This document shows, in pieces, positions 1 to 5,109 of a stretch of 5,148 nucleotides of DNA. Position 1 is the stretch's first letter; the number at the start of each line of letters is the position of its first letter. A model generated the notes under the pieces. The model worked only from the letters and a program-made list of their open reading frames with translations, was not told the origin of the DNA and ran no database searches. The position numbers and the translations under genes are program-made. The stretch covers positions 39,461 to 44,608 of the forward strand of contig DIZY01000100.1 of NCBI GenBank assembly GCA_002428055.1, written 5' to 3'. Source of the stretch: Helicobacteraceae bacterium UBA6016 (GTDB taxonomy: Bacteria > Campylobacterota > Campylobacteria > Campylobacterales > UBA6016).

Positions 1-1
1 G

Positions 2-628
2 GCATATATATCGTATATTTCCGGAATGTCGGTAAAACAACTCTCATCAAGCGGCGAGGTGAGCCGTTCTGAAAGAGTGCGTATATTTAACGCCGCTTTG
101 ATGTTTGTTCTCGGCTTTAGCGTTGTGTTTGTGCTTCTTGGTGCAGCTATGGCGGAACTTATCGGGGATATATTCAATCATGTGTGGATAAGTTGGTGTG
201 CCGGTGGTATTATCGTACTTTTCGGTCTCCATATGGCAGGTTTTATTACTATTAGGTTTCTTAATTTTGAGCAGAGGGCAAATTTCGGTAGCACCAAGAG
301 CAAGTCTTTTTTTGCACCGTTTGTTTTAGGTCTTTCTTTCGCACTTGGCTGGACCCCGTGCGTAGGGCCTATTTTTGCGGCAATAGTGTTTAAGGCAGCG
401 CAAGACCCCGCTACTTCAATTTGGCTTCTTGTCGTGTACGCTGCAGGGCTTGCCGTGCCGTTTTTGCTGACGGCTATACTTACTGGCTTTATGCTCAAAT
501 TTCTTACAAAAATCAAAAGATACTTTAGGGTTATTGAGATAGTTGCCGGACTATTCTTGGTTGTATTGGGTATTGCCATTGCAACGGGCGGTATCGGCAA
601 GTTAACTGCGCTATTTATGGGAGGGTGA
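2..628 (+). CDS. ccdA: Cytochrome c biogenesis protein CcdA (5'-partial)
   Basis: Inner-membrane CcdA/DsbD-beta family protein. The family carries electrons from cytoplasmic thioredoxin across the membrane to periplasmic thiol proteins, including those serving cytochrome c maturation. The frame stays open upstream of the ATG at 26 and reads AYISYISG before it. This matches the family segment that follows the first conserved Cys-Pro motif, so the true start and transmembrane helix 1 with its redox cysteine lie outside the window. The ATG at 26 is internal. The visible part has about five hydrophobic helices. The second redox-cysteine motif, GWTPCVGP, is intact, with its Cys codon at 359-361. 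The loop before that helix is basic and probably cytoplasmic. The gene ends at TGA 626-628, immediately before an exported thioredoxin-like gene, which fits a reductant-partner pair. Family assignment is confident; the particular partner is inferred. Confidence 0.93.
   Translation, partial: AYISYISGMSVKQLSSSGEVSRSERVRIFNAALMFVLGFSVVFVLLGAAMAELIGDIFNHVWISWCAGGIIVLFGLHMAGFITIRFLNFEQRANFGSTKSKSFFAPFVLGLSFALGWTPCVGPIFAAIVFKAAQDPATSIWLLVVYAAGLAVPFLLTAILTGFMLKFLTKIKRYFRVIEIVAGLFLVVLGIAIATGGIGKLTALFMGG
619..625 (+). promoter_or_regulatory. Ribosome binding site that decides the thioredoxin start
   Basis: GGGAGGG lies inside the last codons of ccdA, 8 nt before ATG 634. It supports ATG 634 over the GTG at 625, which overlaps this element. 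The arrangement suggests translational coupling between ccdA and the thioredoxin gene. Confidence 0.65.
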
Positions 629-633
629 GTTTT

Positions 634-1032
634 ATGTTCAAAAAAATTATCTTAGCGACTATTATGGTATCCGCCGTTGTTGCCGGACAGGTAGAGTGGG
701 CTACAAACTATAAAGTCGCCGTCGAAAAAGCAAAAAAAGATAATAAGCCTATTTTTTTGATGCTCTCTCAGCCTGGATGCCCTGCGTGCATTCAGATGAA
801 AGACGGAGTTTTCAAAAAAGACGAATTGGTGATTAATGAGATAAATGCCAATTTTGTGGCGGTAGATATAAATATTCTTAAAGATGATTGGAATAAAAAA
901 TTCAGAGCTTACGCTACTCCGACCTTTTATTTTTTGGACAAAAATGAAAATAAGCTTGGGCGACAATTTGTGGGCGGCGCAGATGGAGCGGAATTTTTGA
1001 AAATATTAAAAGATACACAAAAGCAAAGGTAA
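634..1032 (+). CDS. Exported thioredoxin-fold protein with CPAC motif
   Basis: Small thioredoxin-like protein of 132 residues, probably a periplasmic thiol:disulfide oxidoreductase. Residues 1-18 form a signal peptide (basic MFKK, hydrophobic core, likely cleavage near VVAG/QVEW). The redox motif CPAC is at residues 49-52 within QPGCPACIQM, and the cis-proline is at residue 96 in YATPTFYF. Both are hallmarks of the thioredoxin fold (Thioredoxin_7/SoxW-like relatives). I chose ATG 634 because GGGAGGG at 619-625 sits 8 nt upstream, an ideal ribosome-binding spacing. A GTG at 625 is in frame and would overlap the ccdA stop, but it would sit on top of that site. Placement directly after ccdA suggests it receives electrons from CcdA. 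Its client could be apocytochrome c, a Sox protein or another periplasmic protein; the sequence does not say which. Confidence 0.88.
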   Translation: MFKKIILATIMVSAVVAGQVEWATNYKVAVEKAKKDNKPIFLMLSQPGCPACIQMKDGVFKKDELVINEINANFVAVDINILKDDWNKKFRAYATPTFYFLDKNENKLGRQFVGGADGAEFLKILKDTQKQR

Positions 1033-1039
1033 CCTTCAA

Positions 1040-2278
1040 ATGCTTATCAAAAATGCGACAATCTGTGACAAAAAAGGCGAGAGAAAAGCCGATGTGAGAG
1101 TGGAAGAGGGCAAGATAAAAAAAATAGCCGCACAGCTGGAGCCAAAGAGAAACGAACAGCTGATAGTGGCAGACGGGCTGTATCTGATGCCAGGTATTAT
1201 CGACATAGGCGCAAGCATCGGTGTCGGCGTTCAAGACATCTATAAAGCGCTCAAAAAACTCTCCAATTTTGCAATCAAAAGCGGAGTTACAACCGTGGCC
1301 GTACAGCCAGATACCGCAATAAATACCGAGATAGGGCTAGATTATTTTTTCTCAAAATCAAAAGAGCTCTCTCTTTGTTCGCTTACACCCGTAGCATCGG
1401 CTACTGAAAACAACGGTTGTGAAAAACTAAACAATCTTGCGATTATGTACAAAAACGGCGCAATCGGCGCATTTGTGCCATCGCACGCCAACTCAAATAT
1501 ACTGAAGCGTTCAATGGAGTATGCCAAAATGTACGACAAACCACTTTTTGTGAGTTGTTCAAATCCGCATTTAGATAAAGGCGCAGTAATGCACGAAGGA
1601 GCTATATCGTTTGCGATGGGGCTTGGCGGTTTTAGCGTCGTCTCGGAGAGTAGCGAAATGGCAAAGGTCGTCGATATAGCCTCTTATGTAGGCTCCAAGC
1701 TCGTTGTAAAATCATTATCGAGCGAGAAATCGGTAGCAATAGCAAAAGATACAAAAAAGCACTACAAAAATATATTTTTTGATGTTTCTTTGCATCATTT
1801 AGCCCTTTTTGACGAGAGTTGTCGCGGATATAACAGTTATGCCAAAAATTTTCCTCCGTTAAGAGAGCACCGAGACAGGGATGCTCTTGTTGCGGCTATG
1901 ATGAGCGGCGCAATCGATACTATAAGCTCTGGGCACACTCCGGCTACGAGAGTTGCCAAAGATCTATCTTTTGAGGAGGCATCTTTCGGAATAGAGTCTT
2001 TAGAGTTTTTTCTATCAGCCCTCTATGCTTTGGCGACGGAGAAAAACATACCACTTGCAAAAATAAGCGAGCTAACTAGCTTTAACCCCTCACTAATACT
2101 GGGTCTCGAGGGAAAAGGTCTTATTAAGGAGGGGTATGATGCAGATATGTTCTTGTTTGATGCAAATAAGCCGTCAAATGTGCCGCATGAGCGCTCGCCG
2201 TATCTCTCTGTTAGTTTGAAGGGTGCCGTAACCCATACTTTTAAAGATGGAGAGATTAGATTTGTCGCCACTTGCTAA
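1040..2278 (+). CDS. Dihydroorotase-family protein, probably noncatalytic (PyrX/PyrC'-like)
   Basis: Amidohydrolase-superfamily protein of 412 residues, the usual length for class I dihydroorotases. Family landmarks are clear: N-terminal beta-sandwich, MPGIID (50-55), VMHEG (183-187), LHHLALFDES (251-260), FPPLREHRDRDAL (271-283), AIDTISSGHTP (291-301), and the C-terminal NPSLILGLEGKG...GYDADMFLFD (349-374). The catalytic sites are lost. The DxHxH metal motif is DIGAS (55-59). The Asp of FSDDG is missing in GAFVPSH (143-149). The HCED motif reads SCSN (172-175). The HVST His is Ser225. The Asp before His in the final SDHAP motif is Gly298. The reading frame is otherwise clean, which argues for selection rather than decay. 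Known noncatalytic relatives (PyrX/PyrC' of Pseudomonas and others) stabilise aspartate carbamoyltransferase, so a structural role in pyrimidine synthesis is likely; no pyrB is in view. ATG 1040 follows the thioredoxin stop by 7 nt, with AAAGG at 1025-1029. Databases may simply label it dihydroorotase (pyrC). Confidence 0.88.
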   Translation: MLIKNATICDKKGERKADVRVEEGKIKKIAAQLEPKRNEQLIVADGLYLMPGIIDIGASIGVGVQDIYKALKKLSNFAIKSGVTTVAVQPDTAINTEIGLDYFFSKSKELSLCSLTPVASATENNGCEKLNNLAIMYKNGAIGAFVPSHANSNILKRSMEYAKMYDKPLFVSCSNPHLDKGAVMHEGAISFAMGLGGFSVVSESSEMAKVVDIASYVGSKLVVKSLSSEKSVAIAKDTKKHYKNIFFDVSLHHLALFDESCRGYNSYAKNFPPLREHRDRDALVAAMMSGAIDTISSGHTPATRVAKDLSFEEASFGIESLEFFLSALYALATEKNIPLAKISELTSFNPSLILGLEGKGLIKEGYDADMFLFDANKPSNVPHERSPYLSVSLKGAVTHTFKDGEIRFVATC

Positions 2279-3074
2279 GGGCATAGAGAGTCTGTTGGCT
2301 CTTATCGGCTCCCCTTTTATGTCAGCGTACAAGAGCATAGGAGCTATGGGTAGATTTTGTATTTTTAATGTTAAGCTTATGCCGATGGTTTTCCAAAAAC
2401 CGTTTCGTATAAGAGAGATTTTTTATGAGACGGAGCGCATAGGTATCAATTCTAGCTCTATCATTGTTTTGACGGCTATGTTTATGGGTCTTGTGGAGGC
2501 CATACAGATTTATCAGGGTTTTCATAAGTTTGGTATGGAAAATATGATGGGTTATACGATATTTTATGCTCTCGGCAAGGAGCTGGCACCGGTAGTGGCG
2601 GCCTTGATGGTGACAAGCCGCGCCGTTAGCTCTATGGCCGCAGAGCTTGGAACGATGCGGGTCACGGAACAGATAGATGCGATAGATACGCTTGCCGTGG
2701 ACTCCAAAAAGTACCTTATAATTCCGAAAATTATAGCAGCCACGATAGCTTTGCCGATATTGGCTACAGTTTTTAATGTGGTGGCAAATGTTGCATCGTT
2801 TGCGATAGCAACTACGGCTCTTGATATTAATCCGACCTCGTATATAACGACAATCAAGCAGTATTCCGATTTTAGCGATTTTATTACGGGGCTGGCAAAA
2901 GCTGCTGTATTCGGTTTTCTCATAAGCTCTATTGGCGCTTATTGCGGTTATCACGCCTCAGGGGGCGCTAGAGGGGTTGGGCAGGCTACGACTATGGCGG
3001 TAGTCGCTGCGTCCGTTACTATTCTTATCGCCGATTATTTTTTAGCTTCATTCTTTATTTTGCTGGGGTACTAG
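2247..3074 (+). CDS. mlaE: MlaE-family ABC transporter permease
   Basis: Integral inner-membrane permease of the MlaE family, whose members move phospholipids or other lipophilic substrates between the inner and outer membranes together with an MlaF ATPase and an MlaD/MCE substrate-binding protein. The family core is unmistakable: ELAPVVAALMVTSR (112-125), AAELGTMRVTEQIDAI (131-146), KYLIIPKIIA (155-164), and the C-terminal GYHASGGARGVGQATTMAV (234-252). About five hydrophobic helices are visible, and 275 residues is somewhat longer than the roughly 260 of typical members. ATG 2247 overlaps the end of the preceding gene by 32 nt but has a poor ribosome binding site. TTG 2262, with GGAGAG at 2249-2254, is a credible alternative start, and the extra N-terminal residues are not decisive. 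No mlaF or mlaD follows; the next gene is a radical SAM enzyme 2 nt downstream, so the partners must be encoded elsewhere. Campylobacter IamB is a related permease. Confidence 0.9.
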   Translation: MERLDLSPLAKGIESLLALIGSPFMSAYKSIGAMGRFCIFNVKLMPMVFQKPFRIREIFYETERIGINSSSIIVLTAMFMGLVEAIQIYQGFHKFGMENMMGYTIFYALGKELAPVVAALMVTSRAVSSMAAELGTMRVTEQIDAIDTLAVDSKKYLIIPKIIAATIALPILATVFNVVANVASFAIATTALDINPTSYITTIKQYSDFSDFITGLAKAAVFGFLISSIGAYCGYHASGGARGVGQATTMAVVAASVTILIADYFLASFFILLGY

Positions 3075-3076
3075 GT

Positions 3077-3991
3077 ATGTCTTCATCTATTTTTGGTCCT
3101 GTACTGTCTCGTAGATTTGGGCTTTCTCTTGGAGTAGACCTTGTCGGAGAAGGCGCCAAAAAGTGCAATTACGACTGTTTGTATTGTGAGCTGCCGAAAG
3201 CCGAAAAGGTCTCAAGCATACAAAACGCCAAAGAGTCTTCCGTTATAGCAGATGATGTAAAAGAGGCGTTACAAAGACATACCGATATAGATTTTATTAC
3301 GCTTACCGCAAACGGAGAGCCGACTCTGTATCCAAAGCTTTTTGAGCTAGCCACGCTTATAAACGAGTTCAAAGGCTCAAAAAAACTACTGATACTCTCC
3401 AACGGTTCCACGATATGCGACGCTGGTGTTAGAGAGGCTTTGGGGTTATTTGATGTCGTCAAGCTCTCTTTGGATAGTGCGCTTGCAGAAAGCTTCAAAA
3501 AAATAGACAGACCCCTAGGTATTAACCCGCAAAAGCTGATAGGGTGTATGAAGAGTTTTAGGGGTGAGTACGCTAAAACGCTAGTACTGGAGACGCTTTT
3601 TGTTAAAGGCGTAAACGATTCGGATGAAGATATAAAAGCCCTGAATGATGCATATAAAGAGATAAGACCTGACAGAATAGACCTAAGCACGATAGACCGA
3701 CCTCCCGCATACAAAGTTGAAAGGGTGGAAGAGGAGAGACTAAGAGGGATAGCCTCCATGCTGGATTCGTCTTTAAAGGTTAGCGTCGCAAGCAGAAAAA
3801 ATGAAAATACAAAAGTGCGGTCGTTTAGCAAAGATGAAATCAACTATATGCTAAGAAATCGTCCGTTTAGCTTTTTTGATATTGAAGCGCTGTATAATGA
3901 AGAGTCAAAAAAGCTTTTTTATTCCATGCTTGCAAGTGGACAGATTAAAGAACAAGAGGTTGCCGGAACTAAATTTTATTGGTGCTGCTAA
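3077..3991 (+). CDS. Radical SAM protein (COG0731-like), substrate unknown
   Basis: Cytoplasmic iron-sulfur enzyme of 304 residues that should bind a 4Fe-4S cluster and cleave S-adenosylmethionine. The N-terminus IFGPVLSRRFGLSLGVDL (5-22) is the signature opening of a widespread bacterial and archaeal family distantly related to TYW1-type Fe-S oxidoreductases. The cluster motif CNYDCLYC has Cys30, Cys34 and Cys37 (CX3CX2C). SAM-binding elements follow: ANGEPTL (78-84, the GEP-like motif) and LSNGS (107-111). KLSLDS (129-134) and STIDRPPAY (204-212) are further barrel-strand segments. Residues about 245-304 form a separate helical C-terminal region that resembles a small winged-helix, with EINYMLRNRPFSFFDIEALYN near its start; that reading is tentative. 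The gene starts 2 nt after the permease stop, with GGGG at 3064-3067 as a likely ribosome binding site, and is the last gene of the five-gene run. The substrate cannot be read from the sequence or the neighbours. Confidence 0.9.
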   Translation: MSSSIFGPVLSRRFGLSLGVDLVGEGAKKCNYDCLYCELPKAEKVSSIQNAKESSVIADDVKEALQRHTDIDFITLTANGEPTLYPKLFELATLINEFKGSKKLLILSNGSTICDAGVREALGLFDVVKLSLDSALAESFKKIDRPLGINPQKLIGCMKSFRGEYAKTLVLETLFVKGVNDSDEDIKALNDAYKEIRPDRIDLSTIDRPPAYKVERVEEERLRGIASMLDSSLKVSVASRKNENTKVRSFSKDEINYMLRNRPFSFFDIEALYNEESKKLFYSMLASGQIKEQEVAGTKFYWCC

Positions 3992-4048
3992 TTTTTATGA
4001 CGCTTGTAGCTTGCCCACTATTTAATCAACGATTCAAGTCAAGACTAT

Positions 4049-4054
4049 TATAAT
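4049..4054 (+). promoter_or_regulatory. Possible -10 element for the heme-protein gene
   Basis: A perfect TATAAT lies in a very AT-rich stretch 44 nt before the start codon of the heme protein. No good TTGACA-like -35 is present at the matching distance. That is common for housekeeping promoters in Campylobacterota, which rely on the -10 and T-rich upstream DNA. The 107-nt gap after the radical SAM gene and the strong ribosome binding site support an independent promoter, but the element is short in AT-rich DNA and could be chance. Confidence 0.45.
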
Positions 4055-4087
4055 AATATCTTTAATTAAAATTACTATAACTAATAA

Positions 4088-4093
4088 AAGGAG
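4088..4093 (+). promoter_or_regulatory. Strong ribosome binding site
   Basis: AAGGAG sits 5 nt before ATG 4099. It is the best Shine-Dalgarno match in the window and fixes the start of the exported heme protein, whose signal peptide begins at that ATG. Confidence 0.75.
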
Positions 4094-4098
4094 TAGAT

Positions 4099-4617
4099 AT
4101 GAAAAAATTTTCAATGTTAGCGTTGTCCACTTTTGGGATATTAGCTTTTGGCGCAGATATGGACACACAAAAACAAAAAGCGGCAGCCGGAGAGCTTAAG
4201 AAGACTCTTGTCGGCGAGCTAAAGGCAAAAATGAATGACGGCTCGGCTGCAGCCGTAGAGTTTTGCTCTAAAAATGCAATGAATATCACGGACGGTATAG
4301 CAAAAAAACACTCCCTTAATATAAAAAGAGTTTCCGAGAAAAATAGAAACTCAAAAAATACACCTGATGATAGTGATAAAAAAGCTTTAGCACAGTTTGC
4401 CGACGCAATAGCTAAAAATAAAAAACCGCAAGAGTTCTTGGTGGTAGACGGTAGATATTATGAGCCTTTAATGACAAACGAGATGTGCGCCGTATGTCAC
4501 GGTAAAAATAGTGATATCCCAAAAGAGCTAAAAGATAAAATCAATCAACTATATCCTGGCGATAGAGCGATTGGCTATGGTATCGGTGAGTTAAGGGGCG
4601 CAATAGTAGTTTGGTAA
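4099..4617 (+). CDS. Exported DUF3365/Tll0287-like heme c protein
   Basis: Periplasmic protein of 172 residues with a signal peptide at 1-19 (MKKF, hydrophobic core, cleavage near AFGA/DMD). A single c-type heme site, CAVCH, is at residues 130-134. The flanking pattern YYEPLMTNEMCAVCHG and the C-terminal GDRAIGYGIGELRGAIVVW (positions 154-172) match the DUF3365/Tll0287-like family, a PAS-like heme fold. The only other mature-region cysteine, Cys56 in AAVEFCSKNA, lies where the family has a conserved Cys. In cyanobacterial Tll0287 I recall that this Cys is the distal heme ligand, giving His/Cys coordination. The physiological role is unknown; redox or gas sensing, or electron transfer, are possible. 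The gene stands alone between a 107-nt gap and an inverted repeat, so it is probably monocistronic. Heme attachment needs the cytochrome c maturation system, to which the ccdA/thioredoxin pair in this window may contribute. Confidence 0.9.
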   Translation: MKKFSMLALSTFGILAFGADMDTQKQKAAAGELKKTLVGELKAKMNDGSAAAVEFCSKNAMNITDGIAKKHSLNIKRVSEKNRNSKNTPDDSDKKALAQFADAIAKNKKPQEFLVVDGRYYEPLMTNEMCAVCHGKNSDIPKELKDKINQLYPGDRAIGYGIGELRGAIVVW

Positions 4618-4620
4618 AAT

Positions 4621-4641
4621 TTCCGGTATTTTTTGCCGGAA
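4621..4641 (+). terminator. Inverted repeat after the heme-protein gene, possible terminator
   Basis: TTCCGG (4621-4626) pairs with CCGGAA (4636-4641) around a 9-nt T-rich loop, starting 4 nt after the heme-protein stop codon. The position suits a transcription terminator, but no T-run follows the stem on the + strand (the next bases are GTCTTGACA). It could instead stabilise the 3' end of the mRNA. It ends only 3 nt before the -35 box of the tRNA promoter. Confidence 0.4.
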
Positions 4642-4644
4642 GTC

Positions 4645-4673
4645 TTGACAAAATAAAAAAAGTTGTATATAAT
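4645..4673 (+). promoter_or_regulatory. Consensus sigma-70 promoter of the tRNA operon
   Basis: TTGACA (4645-4650) and TATAAT (4668-4673) are both perfect consensus hexamers separated by exactly 17 nt of A-rich DNA. Transcription should start near 4680, giving a 5' leader of about 30 nt before tRNA-Asn. A perfect promoter fits a constitutively strong stable-RNA operon. The start point is inferred. Confidence 0.88.
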
Positions 4674-4685
4674 CACGCTTCCATT

Positions 4686-4701
4686 TTGGCACTCAAGCCA
4701 A
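4686..4701 (+). other. Short hairpin in the tRNA operon leader
   Basis: TTGGC (4686-4690) and GCCAA (4697-4701) form a 5-bp stem with a 6-nt loop just downstream of the predicted transcription start and 8 nt before tRNA-Asn. It may matter for processing of the precursor 5' end, or it may be incidental. Confidence 0.35.
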
Positions 4702-4709
4702 TGAGAGAT

Positions 4710-4784
4710 TCCGGATTAGCTCAGCGGTAGAGTAGGTGACTGTTAATCACTTGGTCGCAGGTTCGAATCCTGCATCCGGAGCCA
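4710..4784 (+). tRNA. tRNA-Asn (GUU)
   Basis: Full cloverleaf. The acceptor strands TCCGGAT (4710-4716) and ATCCGGA (4774-4780) pair perfectly. The D-arm has GCTCAGCGGTAGAG, and the anticodon loop CTGTTAA carries anticodon GTT at 4742-4744. The T-arm is GCAGGTTCGAATCCTGC. The discriminator is G, and CCA is encoded at 4782-4784. It is the first tRNA of the operon, behind the consensus promoter. Confidence 0.97.
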
Positions 4785-4800
4785 TGGAATGGAGCAATAT

Positions 4801-4875
4801 GCGGGAGTAGCTCAGTGGTAGAGCACGACCTTGCCAAGGTCGGGGCCGCGGGTTCGACCCCCGTCTCCCGCTCCA
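4801..4875 (+). tRNA. tRNA-Gly (GCC)
   Basis: Acceptor GCGGGAG (4801-4807) pairs with CTCCCGC (4865-4871). The anticodon loop TTGCCAA has anticodon GCC at 4833-4835, closed by the stem CGACC/GGTCG. The T-arm contains GGTTCGACC. The discriminator is T and the encoded CCA is at 4873-4875. It lies 16 nt after tRNA-Asn. Confidence 0.97.
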
Positions 4876-4896
4876 CTCGTTTTCAGATGTAGCAAT

Positions 4897-4984
4897 GCGA
4901 GTGTGGTGGAATAGGTAGACACAAGAGACTTAAAATCTCTCGGACTTTTTGTCCGTGCCGGTTCGATTCCGGCCATTCGCACCA
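4897..4984 (+). tRNA. tRNA-Leu (UAA)
   Basis: Class II tRNA of 88 nt. Acceptor GCGAGTG (4897-4903) pairs with CATTCGC (4974-4980) with one G-T wobble. The anticodon stem AGAGA/TCTCT closes loop CTTAAAA with anticodon TAA at 4931-4933. The long variable arm CGGAC-TTTTT-GTCCG confirms class II. The discriminator is A, as expected for Leu, and CCA is encoded at 4982-4984. Confidence 0.97.
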
Positions 4985-5008
4985 CAGCGTTTTTAAAAAC
5001 AAAGCTCT

Positions 5009-5014
5009 TATAAT
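5009..5014 (+). promoter_or_regulatory. Possible internal -10 element before tRNA-Cys
   Basis: TATAAT lies in the 43-nt Leu-Cys spacer, 13 nt before tRNA-Cys, preceded by the palindrome GTTTTTAAAAAC (4989-5000). There is no recognisable TTGACA box, but a T-rich upstream region suits Campylobacterota promoters. It could give extra transcription of the Cys-Ser part. Chance occurrence in AT-rich spacer DNA is equally possible. Confidence 0.3.
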
Positions 5015-5027
5015 TTTTATATATGTC

Positions 5028-5101
5028 GGCGATATAGCCAAGTGGTAAGGCAGGAGCCTGCAAAGCTCCCATCCCCGGTTCGAATCCGGGTGTCGCCTCC
5101 A
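5028..5101 (+). tRNA. tRNA-Cys (GCA)
   Basis: Acceptor GGCGATA (5028-5034) pairs with TGTCGCC (5091-5097). The anticodon stem GGAGC/GCTCC closes loop CTGCAAA with anticodon GCA at 5060-5062. The T-arm is CCCGGTTCGAATCCGGG. The T discriminator, an identity element of tRNA-Cys, is at 5098, and CCA is encoded at 5099-5101. Confidence 0.97.
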
Positions 5102-5109
5102 CAACTTTC

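Noticed and set aside
26..28. ATG 26 as the real ccdA start
   Set aside because: The frame is open to the window edge and the upstream residues AYISYISG match the conserved CcdA sequence after helix 1, so the gene is truncated by the window.
178..600. Minus-strand open frame of 140 codons
   Set aside because: It is antisense to ccdA, whose transmembrane and GWTPCVGP features are unmistakable. It has no independent support.
625..633. GTG start for the thioredoxin gene, 9 nt upstream of ATG 634
   Set aside because: It coincides with the end of the GGGAGGG ribosome binding site and adds only three residues to the signal peptide. ATG 634 has ideal spacing.
2322..2954. Minus-strand open frame of 210 codons
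   Set aside because: It lies wholly inside the MlaE permease gene, has no recognisable domain and a composition rich in Cys, His, Arg and Tyr. It is a shadow of the real gene.
3169..3843. Minus-strand open frame of 224 codons
   Set aside because: It is antisense to the radical SAM gene and Ser/Leu-rich low-complexity in character, with no motif or ribosome binding site. The + strand protein has clear catalytic motifs.
4021..4040. Possible FNR-type operator in AATCAACGATTCAAG
   Set aside because: The two half-sites are not a proper TTGAT-N4-ATCAA palindrome in orientation or spacing.
4076..4081. TATAAC as a second -10 element before the heme-protein gene
   Set aside because: It would place the transcription start at or inside the ribosome binding site, and in such AT-rich DNA the match is weak.
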